This document shows positions 1 to 11,400 of a DNA stretch of 64,000 nt, one piece after another. The notes under the pieces are model-generated. The model was not told where the DNA came from, ran no database searches, and worked only from the letters and a program-made list of their open reading frames with translations. The stretch covers positions 1 to 64,000 of the forward strand of contig ARYC01019439.1 in assembly GCA_000711775.1 (NCBI GenBank), in the 5' to 3' direction. The first letter of the stretch is position 1; each line of letters begins with the position of its first letter. This stretch comes from Oxytricha trifallax. Lineage: Eukaryota; Ciliophora; Spirotrichea; Sporadotrichida; Oxytrichidae. The translations under genes were made by a program, and so were the position numbers.

Positions 1-95
1 ATAGATTTTCTCTAGAGCTTTAAAATTAGATAATATAATGTTGCTAATGCTCTTGTATCCAAAGAATTCTTTCTAATTAAAGAGAAGTGAACTAA

Positions 96-263
96 ATGGC
101 TCAATTTAGTGATTGTATGACAGTTCCTGCTATAATATTAGAAAATGATTTGGAAAACATGTCTTATTTGGGTATAAAGCATGAAAAATTCAATAGGTTT
201 GAATTGAAAAGCATACTAAGCAAGAAGATATATGGCAAAAAAACAAAAGTATAATATCAATGA
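96..263 (+). CDS. Possible first segment of the upstream gene, unidentified
   Basis: A 55-residue frame opens with ATG and closes at TGA (261-263) when TAA/TAG are read as glutamine. It begins MAQFSDCMTVPAIILE and has ordinary amino-acid variety, unlike the Lys/Asn/Ile-rich translations of the surrounding AT-rich DNA. It lies 5' of vWA fragments on the same strand and could be the N-terminal macronuclear-destined segment (MDS) of that gene. No domain is recognisable and no pointer pair was identified, so the link is inference from position only. Confidence 0.3.
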
Positions 264-472
264 TAATCATTTCCCTAACTATCCTTGGCAATTATTAAAT
301 TACATAATTTAGACATGAGAGAGAAGCAATATTCGAGATATACAACAAATACAGGCAGAAATAATCAATTTTAATTAAATCACATAATTTCAATAAAACA
401 TAAGCTTTCTCAATGACCCAAATAAGATATTAAAATACACTTCAAAAAGGAGTTTTTGGGTTTTGAGTATAA

Positions 473-612
473 GCATTGCAACTTTTCTTGCATAGTCTCC
501 CTATGGGATGTAAATTCAATGTTGTTAGTTTTGGCTCTAACTATTTAAAGCTATTCTACAGGAGCTAACAATACGACAATAACTCACTCAGAATAGCTAA
601 AATAAATTTTTG
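473..612 (+). pseudogene. vWA domain fragment (gene 1), MIDAS strand missing
   Basis: The segment reads ALQLFLHSLPMGCKFNVVSF, then GSNYLKLFYRS, with TAA as Gln. It is clearly paralogous to the vWA segment at 30615-30826. The preceding DxSGS metal-ion-dependent adhesion motif, which should lie just upstream, is absent from this copy's neighbourhood. Either that MDS is elsewhere (scrambled) or this copy is broken. AT-rich DNA follows directly, and the next matching piece begins at 1130. vWA domains bind protein ligands through a metal ion; the ligand cannot be told from sequence. Confidence 0.7.
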
Positions 613-1129
613 AATTTCTAAGGAAGAAATATAAATATGATAGAAAATTAAATTTTTGTTAAAGAAATATTACTTCTTAAACATTTTTAATACTTAATAT
701 TTAGAATAATTGATTATTTCATTTTCTCGGTTATTATCTTACCAATTAGAGAAATTTATTGAATTGTCCTAAGCTATAAAATAAAAACAAATATCGTTTT
801 TAAATTAGAATCAATATGATTCTCTTATATCAAGTTTGATTTATATAAAGAGATAATCTTATTAAAATGGTGAACAATATAAAATAAAATTTGACTCAAC
901 TTGGTAATATATTCATAAAACCCTTTATCTACCTACAAAATCAAATCAAACATAAAAAAGATATTTTTCTATTCCATTTAATTTTTTCTCTTTTTATTAA
1001 ATTAAAATTCGTTTTTAATTAAAGGTAATAAATGAAAGTTATGCTCCTAATTAGTTAACTAAATTTCAATGTTCAAATAATCTCTTATTTATTATTTTTT
1101 AAATTATTGATGATGTTAAAAAATTTAAG

Positions 1130-1189
1130 GCAAATATGGGTGGAACTGAATTGTATTAACCAATTAAAGACTTATTATAGCAACCAAAT
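1130..1189 (+). CDS. vWA domain MDS, gene 1 (NMGGTELYQP segment)
   Basis: This short segment encodes ANMGGTELYQPIKDLLQQPN. The GGT-x2-Y/L-P motif is the conserved threonine-containing loop of vWA domains that completes the metal site. The near-identical counterpart AKMGGTEIYKP lies at 31198-31254 in the second vWA gene. The ~520 bp between it and the preceding fragment are AT-rich and have no convincing frame, as expected for an internal eliminated sequence (IES). Pointer repeats were not resolved. Confidence 0.65.
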
Positions 1190-2253
1190 AAAATAAGAAT
1201 TTTTAAATTATATTAAAAATTCAATCAATAAATAAAATAAAAAATTATGGTTCTTTATTTCATAATTAAATTCTATCATTTTTTTCTTAATTTATTTTTA
1301 TCATTTTTTCTAATTAAATTAAGAGATGTTCTATATTAATTAATATTGTATTAGGTTAATGCGAATGTTAAAATTACTGTTTTATTTTATCTTTAGAAAA
1401 TTTCTATTATATATTACTGAAATAGAATATTAAATATATTTACAAGACATAAAGTAAACTAATTTATTTGATAACTATCCTTTAAATATAAAAAAAGAAA
1501 ATATTATACAATTTTTCTAATTTATTATAACATTATAAATGTATCTTGTCATAAGTATAAATCATAACTAATCTAATATTGTTCAAATTATATTTTTTTA
1601 TATTTTAACAAGAAAAAACATTTAAAAAATCCTTAAAATACTATATTTGTAATCTGAGTATTATTGTTATATTTTATGATGAGAAACTTAAATTTTTAAT
1701 TAAACTAAATTCTGAACTTATTAATTTGAAGTCAAAATATCTTTATATTATATCATAATTTTTATAAAATAATATTAAAATGAACTAAACCATGCGATCC
1801 AAATCTACCAAGACATTTAAAAATAAATATTATAATTTGTACTTACTAACAGACGGAGAAATTTGTGATCCTCAAAAATTAATTGGAGGGAAGCTGCGAC
1901 CGTTTATTCTCCTGCCCCTTAAGGATGTTTCTTGTCCCCCAACATCTAAAATATATATTTTACCTTAAATTTAAATAAAAAAATATATTTTTAATATATC
2001 TAAGGTTTATATTTCTCCATTATCCCTTTATATATTATAAAATATGTTTCATTTAATACTAATATCCTAATTTGATAATTTATTTGAAATTTTTATCATG
2101 TTAATAAAATTCTTGAAGTTAAAATATAAATTATTATAAATATAATTTATGATAAAATTTTTAGTAATTTATAGTTTATATATTTTTTATGTATTGGGCA
2201 GGAAACCTCTGATGGGTCATGAAACTATGACCTTTGGGTACATATACGATTTC

Positions 2254-2907
2254 GGGGCAGTTAACTTCCCTCCTTTAATTGATATGATAAAAGCAAACAG
2301 AGCTAATACCACTGTTCACAGGTCTAATTATTATTATTAATATTTTTAAGTTTTGGAATCGGAGATGGAGTAAGTTCTGAGCTAATTAAGAATTCAGCTT
2401 CAGCTGGAAATGGCCACTATTCTTTCATTACAAACCCATAAGAAATTGAGAAAAAAGTACTGTCTGCTCTTCAGAAAGATTTATAATGATATTTTATAAG
2501 ACTTTTTGGATTATGTCATAGTGAAAAATTTAAATATTCTTGACTAAAATAAATCAATTCTTGAACACCTTGTCACAGAAGACAATCTTTCTCATGGAGA
2601 AAAATTCAACTTTATTAGACTAATAGATGCAATATTTTTATAAAAATTATTTTAATTTGATGAATCTAAGAACCCTAAATATGTGGAAGTTACTTTTGTT
2701 GACCCAAGAAGTAACAAAGAAGATACTTAAAGAATTCCTATAAGATTAGCTTAAAGTGAGGCTTTAATTGCTCTAGCTGCTCAAAATAAGATATAAGAAT
2801 CTGATGATGACATCAAATAAAACCTTTCAGTAAAATATCAAATCTTACATGGTACAACGGCAATTTATAAATTAATAGATTATAAAAAACCTATTCACTA
2901 AATATGA
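2254..2907 (+). CDS. C-terminal part of vWA gene 1
   Basis: From 2254 the frame reads GAVNFPPLIDMIKANRANTT. A 29-nt GT...AG intron (2322-2350) then joins to HSFGIGDGVSSELI, a signature of the last strand and helix of vWA domains. After HYSFITNPQEIEKKVLSAL there is an apparent 1-nt frame change near 2470. The frame then continues through NILDQNKSILEHLV and VEVTFVDPRSNKED to a TGA at 2905-2907. Many TAA/TAG Gln codons lie in frame. The region after vWA resembles the C-terminal extension common in ciliate vWA proteins. The TGA may be created by the following IES, in which case the product continues into the ubiquitin segment at 3303. Confidence 0.7.
2322..2350 (+). other. Spliceosomal intron (29 nt) in vWA gene 1
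   Basis: The boundaries are GT and AG, the interior is AT-rich, and removal joins CACAG to TTTTGGA, giving HSFGIGDG in frame. A very short IES with a 2-bp pointer would look the same. Intron is preferred because the ends fit GT...AG. Confidence 0.55.
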
Positions 2908-3294
2908 TAATTTTTTAGGGAATAAAAATTTCATTTTAATTGAAATTTTGAAAACTGTAGTATTATAAAAAATTTATTGTAAAAATTCAATTAATAATAT
3001 ATTTGATTTATTATGCTAAATTAGTATTAGCAAGTCTTTGGCATATCAACTAATAACTACAGGATGATTTTTATGTCTAACTTGTTTATTCCTTAAATAT
3101 AAATAACTCTTCTCATTCATAACTATTGCTATATATTATATATTTTTTATTTTTTACTTATTTATAAACCATATTTAAGCAAAAATAAATTTCAAAATTA
3201 CAATTATAATCTGCAAAATATATTTTATTAATAGTTAAATTTAAGATTAATAAAAAAATTAATGATGTTAATTATAAAATATCATTATGTGTAA

Positions 3295-3739
3295 ATGATT
3301 GCTTATGAAAAAATAATGGATAATCAAGCTCTAGAAATGTAATTGAGAAAGGTCCCATTAATTATAAGCAAAATTTATAAAGGAATGGCTATTTATGTCA
3401 AGACACTTACTGGCCGCACCTTTAAAATTTTATGCTAAACATTAAAAATAAAAAATCATAAACTATATCAAAATAATAATTTCCTATTTTATATTTAAAA
3501 TCTATTGCGATTCAAACGAAACAATTGACGATGTATAGTTTAAAATTCAAGTGAAAATTGATGTTCCAGTTGACTAGTAGAGATTGATATTTGCTGGAAA
3601 GTAATTAGAAAAAGGTAAGACTCTAAGTGATTACAATATTCAAAAGGAATCTACATTGCATGTAGTTCTTAGACTAAGAGGTGGAGGGCGTATGGAAATT
3701 TCGATTTAAAACTAAGATAATCCTATTACATTTTATTGA
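3295..3739 (+). CDS. Ubiquitin-domain coding region in two MDSs
   Basis: The first MDS (to 3428) ends [15 protein letters not shown] and the second (from 3494) runs [51 protein letters not shown]. This is a full ubiquitin fold with the diagnostic DQQRLIFAGKQ and LRLRGG stretches. It differs from canonical ubiquitin at several positions and carries an ~18-residue tail after the diglycine (GRMEISIQNQDN...) ending in TGA. It is therefore a ubiquitin-like domain that would need processing to conjugate. About 45 residues precede the domain. A TTAT repeat at 2880-2883 and 3303-3306 could join this piece in frame to the vWA gene upstream. Confidence 0.88.
3421..3501 (+). repeat. IES with 8-bp pointers (TTTAAAAT) inside the ubiquitin domain
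   Basis: TTTAAAAT occurs at the end of the first MDS (3421-3428) and at the start of the second (3494-3501). Removing one copy plus the 65 bp between them joins RTFK directly to IYCDSNET and restores a continuous ubiquitin domain. This is the behaviour expected of a spirotrich IES flanked by pointer repeats. Confidence 0.85.
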
Positions 3740-4490
3740 GAATTCTCATATTATATTAATTATAAAATTGATTAATTATTAATAGAATTTTTAGTTTACT
3801 AATGCTACCTTTAACTTAATTATTAATTTAATTCTTAATTTTAAACAAAGAAGTGCAGGTAGCCTATGATTTTAACTATAAATTTAATTCTTTTAAAAAG
3901 AACTAGCTCGTTCAGACAGTTAGGAGTAAGATAGCGGAATACTACTATACATATTTTTGTTATAACAATAACTTCTTTTATATTTTGGTAAATATATTTA
4001 ATAATAAAATACTGCTGCAGTGATTAATCAGAGATAAAGTTATTCTTTAAAGGAATTAGTTCAATTAAATATATATATTTTGATTTTATATTTTCTCAAA
4101 ATTAACATATTTTCACTAAAATGTATAATTCTTATGTTTTTAAATATTATTATTTTTTCATTTTAAAAATTTGTAATTTTTATTTAAAATACATTTTAGC
4201 AATAAAATTAAAATAAAGTAAAAAATTCTAATTTTAAATATAAAAAAATAGAAGAGAAAATATAATTAAAGAAAATTTTCTTTATTCGGGACACCGTCTT
4301 GATATAATTATTGTTAATTATATTTAAATTTATTATTATTTATGAAAATTATTTTAGTTTTATAAATTGAATATTTTGTGTTATCTGAGTTACTAATAAT
4401 TTTGTTTTGTAGAAAATCAACCCTGCATAATAAATTTTCAGATAAAATAATTACATTCTTATTAAATTATTATATTAATAAATATGGAAT
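3740..4490. other. AT-rich noncoding stretch
   Basis: No frame with protein-like composition was found on either strand. It is probably intergenic or germline-limited DNA. Confidence 0.5.
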
Positions 4491-4493
4491 AGA

Positions 4494-4602
4494 GATAGAT
4501 TCTTAAAAAGATTAATAAACATCAGCTGATATTGGGTTCTAAGGTTATTCTGGTGGCGATTTGACATACTCCCTTTTCAATTACAAGACTGTCGTATTTT
4601 GT
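4494..4602 (+). CDS. Possible MDS of unknown gene
   Basis: In ciliate code the plus strand reads DSQKDQQTSADIGFQGYSGG then DLTYSLFNYKTVVF, richer in Gly, Ser, Asp and Thr than flanking translations. The frame stays open beyond this but turns Asn/Ile/Lys-rich, as for an IES. No family was recognised. TGA-only stops let frames of this length arise by chance in AT-rich DNA, so support rests only on composition. Confidence 0.3.
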
Positions 4603-4959
4603 TAATCAAAACTCATATCTTCATATTTCTATACATATTATTTTAAATCAAAGAGATCAAATTATATTGGCTTAATTTAATTCAAAAACTAAGATATATT
4701 ATAAGATCTTAACAACTTTTTTAATATAAAAAATAGACAGATTATATATCTAATTAGTACTGGTAATTTTTTTTGCCAAAATATTTCGAGCCTGTTTTTC
4801 TTAAATTAATAATAATAATATATATATTTCGTCATTCTAATTTTTAGATCTTATAAAGTTCAATTTCTTTAACGAGAAAGGTTGGGTTATTTTTAATTAA
4901 AAGGAAATAAATTTTTTGAATTTGTTCGAGGACAAAATTAGATTAAAAATTATATTAGT

Positions 4960-5360
4960 GATCCATTTGAATTGAGAAATACACTTATAATTAATAAATG
5001 AATAATTTAAAATAATGTGAGTTAACTTTGTCTTAGCTAGACAATATTGTAATTGTTTGATAGAGAGTTCAAAATAAGCTGGACTATACTACTAGCGGTA
5101 TCCCTATATCGCGTTCCTGAAGAGAGATAAATCAACTTTAACTTTTGGTGTTTGTTTAGTTGATATTTATGCCAAAGTTAAAGTTGATTTATCTCTCTTC
5201 AGGAACGCGATATAGGGATACCGCTAATAGTGTAGTCCAGCTTATTTTGAAACTCTCTATCAAACAATTACAATATTTTCTAGCTAAGACAAAGTTAACT
5301 CACATTATTTTAAATTATTCATTTATTAATTATAAGTATATTTCTCAATTCAAATGGATC
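4960..5360. mobile_element. Foldback (MITE-like) element, 401 bp, family 1
   Basis: Two arms of about 190 bp are inverted copies around a short centre near 5160. The ends are GATCCATTTGAATTGAGAAA and its complement. Inner landmarks are AGCTGGACTATACTACTAGCGG and GTTCCTGAAGAGAGATAAAT (each split here by a few mismatches between arms). The same landmarks (GCTGGAC, TACTGGCGGTA, CCCTGGAGCGAGAT) appear in the element inserted in TBE copy 1 at 25535. No coding frame is needed; the 71-residue frame at 5160 is just the arm read through. No clear target duplication was found. Confidence 0.8.
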
Positions 5361-5399
5361 CCTAAAAACAATTAAATAAAATTAAGATTATAGGAGAAT

Positions 5400-6718
5400 T
5401 TAAAAGAATATAAAAATGAAATAATTCCTTATTCTAAGTAGATCATATTTAAACATGTATATTATTATGTCAGAATACATAAAATAATTAAAATTTATGG
5501 AATCGTTAAAAATTATAATGTTACTAAACTTATACATAGGTAGTTTGATTGATAGAGAGTCCAATATTAGCTTGATTTATAAGGAATAGTACGGTATAGT
5601 TCTATAGAAGTAGTGAGAAAATATTGATAAATTTTATCATGCCTTACTTTAAGCTTATTTTTATTTTATAAACTTAAAATAACTATAATTATAAAAGAAT
5701 ATGAAAGAAAGATTGACTATATATCATAATAAAATTCTTAACCTAATTAATAGCAATAAAATAATAAACTTTATAAGCAATTTTAAAAATTATAAACCCA
5801 TTCAATCAAATATTAAAATTTTTGGGAAAGATTTGAGATTATAAATGTGGTGATGGAAGCTGGAATATAACCCCCAAAATTTCATGTAATTAATATAATA
5901 TTCTATAAATTAGCCTTTATATTTATAGAAAAAATTCAAGATTTAAGTTTTTAGATTTATGGAGTGTCTTAATTTATTAAATATAAAATCTAAATCAATA
6001 AATATCATTGAGAAATCTCAGAATTATAATTTATAATACGAAAACTTTAATTTATTAATTATTTAATTAACTTAAAAACTAATACTTATAAGTTTAATCA
6101 AAAATGGAAATCTCTCTAATATTATCTTGTCTTCTTCTTCATCGTCATCATCATCTTCGTCACCGTAATTATCAAGTCCTTAGTCCCTTCTCCCTGTCGT
6201 CTTACGCAGCACCTGTCTTGTGACAACTGTGGTCTTACCAGGTAGGACCACTAAAAAATAAAAATTAAAGATATACTTTTTGTAACTTACATTTTAAGTG
6301 AGTGCTGTACCTCCACCTGCGTCTGATCTATACGAATACTTTTTAATATATTAAGTTTTTGATTAAATTAATTAATTTCTTATTATAAATCATAAATGCT
6401 AATCATAGTTAATTAGTACTTTCCTTCCTTATCTAAAATCAAATATCTCCATTAAAGTATTTTATTTAATAAATTAATTTTTAAGATAAATGATAAAAAA
6501 TTTAAAGTAACAAATCTTTCATTAATAAAGCCATTTTGAATAGTTATTTGTCATCTGGACTTTTTTGTTTTAAAAAAAATCTAAGGTACGAAGAAAATAT
6601 TTATTAAAAATCAAAATAATTTTGACAATTTTTCAATTACACAATTTTTGAAGAAAATGCTATTCAGAGAATATATTTTATTAACCTAAAATAAGAAAAT
6701 TTATTACCTTAATTCATT
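5400..6718. other. AT-rich germline-limited DNA
   Basis: No convincing gene was seen. 5530-5600 holds a degraded trace of the family-1 foldback arm (GATAGAGAGTCCAATATTAG). 6120-6330 is somewhat more GC-rich (CTTCTTCTTCATCGTCATCA) but gives no protein-like frame of useful length. Confidence 0.45.
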
Positions 6719-6726
6719 ATTAATCT

Positions 6727-8404
6727 GGATGGGGTGTACAATTCTGGAATTTTTTGAAATTCCAGCACCATTCTGGAACACCAGATCCAATGAATCTGGA
6801 ATTCCAGATACAGAACGGAATTCCAGATACAGTTCTGGAATTCCAGTTCTGTACAGGGATATCTGAATATATGATATCAAGTTATAAAAAGAGTTATATT
6901 GGATTATAAGAAAACAAAATTATACAATATTATTTTATATTTTATCAATAATCATAAAACTTCATATAAATTCTTTATATAAAATATAATCCAAATTTTA
7001 ATTGCTATTCATAATTTTTCCAATTTTTACATTAATTTTTTATCTTACTTATTTTTTTTTTTCATAAAGTATTTTAATTTTTTTAATTATGAAAAATTCA
7101 TTAATATCAATGTTTACTAATTCTGCAGAATTTTTAAACTTTTCTCAACGTTGATTATTTACCGGTTCAATTTTACAATAAAACTTAAATAAGTAAAATA
7201 TTCTAAATTTTGAAGTTGTTTAACTGTTGGGATTTTAAAATATTTATAAAGATATAAATATAAATAAACCTCGTATAAAAAATACACAATATAGTTCCTG
7301 TTAATTTAGTTGTAATAAAGGAAGAGAGATATAAAATTCAATCTTAAATGGAATGTTTTAATTGAAAAATTCGTAAAAATAATAAACCAAGAAATATTAA
7401 TTAATAAATAATCAAATAAATCAACCAAAAGTATGTCAAAAATTAAAAATTTTAATTAGAAATAAGTTTCAAAATGATTACAATTAAATTTTTTAATTTC
7501 TGAAGATAAATTAAATTTAATGTCAGTTATGACTTTGGCTATCATTTAAAATTAAATAGTGATTATTAATCTTTAAAAAAACAACACCTATTTTCTCCAT
7601 TAATAAATTATTTAGATGCAAAAGTAATTTCAAATTTAAACTTATATAATTGTATCAAACAAAATGCAAATGCCATATTATTCTAATTGCAAAAAATAAT
7701 TTATTAAAAATGTCTCAAATTACTTTAATTTTACTAATAGCAGTAAAATGAACTATATTTATATAGTATTTTATTTTTTCCAGAAAATTGTCTAAGTTAT
7801 AATGAGAATTCCTTTATAATTGTAATAATTAATGCTACAAATAATAAGTATTTTCATTAAATATAAAAATAAATTAAGACTCTAATTAATAGATTCAAGG
7901 AATAAGCCAGTTTACTATAATTGAAGTAATAATGTTGAATTATTACATTTCAATTAACAACCTAATTCATTATAATTTTTTTTAATCATAATCTTTATTT
8001 TTCATGATTGTTAAAAACTTATATTTGGCAATCAAAAACATAAAAATTAAATTATACTTAATTATTATTTTAAATAGTTAATTTATTTGATAATATTTAA
8101 ATATGTTTTTAATTAATCACATAAAATAGATGGAAAAAATAGTATTATTATTATGTTTTGCTATAAAATCTTGCACTTTATCGATTATGTCTATAAATGT
8201 ATAAATTTATTTTTATAAAAATTCAGCAAAATAAAATTTTTCTGAAAATTCCAGATACAATGAATCTGGAATTCCAGATACAGTTCTGGAATTCCAGTTC
8301 TGTATCTGGAAACGTTTTTCACCATTCTGGAATGTTTTTCACCAATCTGGAATTCCAGAATGGTGCTGGAATTTCAAAAAATTCCAGAATTGTACACCCC
8401 ATCC
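6727..8404. mobile_element. 1.68-kb nonautonomous element with 8-bp target duplication (hAT-like)
   Basis: The termini are inverted copies: GGATGGGGTGTACAATTCTG at the left and its complement ending CACCCCATCC at the right. Inside these the repeated words TTCTGGAATTCCAGA continue the inverted homology for ~100-150 bp. The octamer ATTAATCT abuts both ends (6719-6726 and 8405-8412), a perfect 8-bp duplication. An 8-bp duplication with short inverted ends is typical of hAT transposons (established); assignment to hAT here is inference. The middle ~1.3 kb is AT-rich without a transposase. Confidence 0.8.
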
Positions 8405-8412
8405 ATTAATCT

Positions 8413-11400
8413 TAATTTTAATTAAAAAATTTTTGAAAATTATTGCAATCAAAAACAAGAAAAACTTTTATAAAAGAATAAAAAGAATGGAGATAAGAAG
8501 ATTGTAATAAATAATCAAAACAATTCATTAATTAATTAATACTACGGCTTAAAATATTTTGGTTTTTGAGCAGTGTATAATCTAAAATACTCTCTGATAT
8601 TTACAATTTTTATTTAAAAATTATTGAAACTTCAATTTTTAACCTCCTATTACTATACTTTCACTTATCATGTTCTGTTTTGATAGTTTATATTTTTCTA
8701 TTTTTGCTAAATAAAATTATGATTTCTTAGCTCTTTTATGAAATATTCAGAAATGCAAAGTTTTTCTTCTTATTTTGATAGGAAAAATGCTATAGTATTT
8801 CCTTTTAGTTCTTGAAATTTTCTTTAATAACTGTATGAGAAATCTAAAATTGAAAACGCAATGGTATTTAGAGAGGTTTACTATTTACTTGATATATATA
8901 AACATAATTGAGACTTTCAAACATTAAAAATTAATTATATGTTCAAATGGTTTTGATTATGATTCAAATAATTATGACAAGGGTTCAAACCCCATAACAT
9001 TATATCTTTTTTTAACTAATAAGTAAATTAATTGATTAAAAGATTGGTATATACTATAAATATTTTGATTAAACATAACAATCTTCTTATCACGAATTTT
9101 ATTAGTCTTTTATTTTAGATTGTAAAAAATAACATAAATGATTAAATATAATTTTAGAGTATAGTCAATATTTCCTTTTACAAAAATTTACACAAGACAT
9201 AACTACTTTATAGTATTTTAGAAGACTAACTTAGTTTTACTTTTAAGTTATTAATAATAATAATACATAAATTAAACTCCAACATAAATTTAAGTGTTTA
9301 GCAAATATACATCATAATATTGATATAATCAAAAATATTATTGAAAATAAGTAAGTTTTTACTATTATAAATGATAAAAATATAATTATAGTAAAAAAAT
9401 CAAATATAATGATAATTAAAAATAATTTAGAATGAAAAGCTCTACAGTTACATTAAGAATTCAACATTTAATTAATTATCTTTTTATTTTATTTGCTACT
9501 CTAAAAGCAATTTAAACTGAAAGTAAAATACAGTGCTAAGATGAATCAGTACTAATTTAATATATTTATTTTTTTTACTATTGACATTCCATTAAATTCA
9601 AATCTATTTAACTTTTAATTAAATATATTTATAAGCCAAACATAAGGATTTTTATTTCACTTTCACAATTATAAGAATTCAATTTTGTATGATAATTTTA
9701 ATCAAGCTAATTAATTAATTGTCTTCAGGTTGATTATATAATTTAAAATATGTAAATTAAATTAGTTATTAATCAAACAAAAATGACTTATGAAGTATTT
9801 ATTAACTTAAATATCTTATTTACTTATAAAGTATATATTCAAGTTAATGATTATTTAATTATTAATATGGTATTAAATACTATACTACGAAAATTACAAA
9901 AAGATTAATTGAGAATTGATTATAAAAATATAAGAACTTTATAGTCAATATAATAATAATTTTAATTTAAAAATATTTACAAAGTCATACACATTAAAGG
10001 ATTAGTAGGCATGAATATTCTAATGATAATTTTCATCAAAAATAAAAGTGAATGGAAGCTTGTGGTTGCTAAGGGTAAAAATTATATCAAGAAAACACTT
10101 TAAATTTATTTATTTAATAAAATTAATAATTGCAGATGCAGAGGTTTAGGATTATATTGATAAAATCAAATTTGAGCTTAAATGAATAATTCCTTAATAA
10201 ATATGTTTACAGATTATTAATTTCATTCAACAGCATTAATGTAAAATTGTATATAAATATTTCAAAACAAATTTACTTTAATTTTATAATTATGACTTAA
10301 TAATAATAGTTAAATTAAAAACTAAAATATATTTATTAATAAATTCAAAAAAATGCAGTTTAGGGTTAACAATTTATAATGTTTTTTAATATTTATATAT
10401 TAGTATTTTTAAATACAAAAAGTTTTATATTATGGAACAATTTAACTTAATATTTAAATTGAATATTAATTATTTTCCCGAAGTTTTTTATTTTATGACA
10501 ATATAATTAATATTTTCCATTAAAGCTAGTACTTTAGAATTCCTTAATTATTATCTAGCATTAAAGAAATTAAGTTCATTAACTATAAGATTTGATTTTA
10601 ATTAATTTATTGTGAAACAATGAATAAAACTAACTAATATTACAAGTATATCTTTCAAAATATCAGTTTAATATATCAAAATAATAATCGATTTAATACA
10701 AATCATAATATTGCAGTAATTAATTGAATTTAAGCAACTAAAATTATTAATAACCATAAAAGTGTAATTAATTTTGTCGATATGTATTATTTAGGTAAAG
10801 TTCTTGAAATTGAGTTAATAATAAACTCTTAAATAAAAAATTATAATTTATAACAATGAAAATCATGAATAAATTAACTATAAATAGTTTAATATAAATT
10901 TAGGGACATTTATATCGCCATTTTTGAAAAGATGTGTTTCCATTTCAGTTTAGATAACATATAAATAATTCTAAGGTAAATAATCTGCATATGTTTGAAA
11001 AGTATAAACACTTCTGTAACCAGTCCTAAATAGTAAAAGGTTGTGTAATTAATTTTGATGGATCAACCCATAATTATTGTATTTGGCTTTTCTATTCTGC
11101 ACTTTTCTTAATACAATCCCACCTCCTATACTTCAGTACAAACACATAAAAATCTAACTACATTACACTAAATAAATAGGTTTCATTTTTTTTAGTTAAT
11201 ACAGATACTGTTGATTCGATAGTTAAGAAATTATTTTAGCAAAATTGTTTTTCTTTTTGCAGAGACTTATTTCTTAGAAAAGAAAACGTTTCTCACGAAA
11301 TTTTTTTTCAATTTTGGCAAAAGTCAAAAAGTTAAAAGTAATATTTAGAGAAAGTATTATATGAGAGACCATAATTTCTAATTTTTCATGTTTGAACACA

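Noticed and set aside
5160..5375. 71-residue plus-strand frame as a gene
   Set aside because: It is one arm of a foldback element read through; no family and no independent coding signal.
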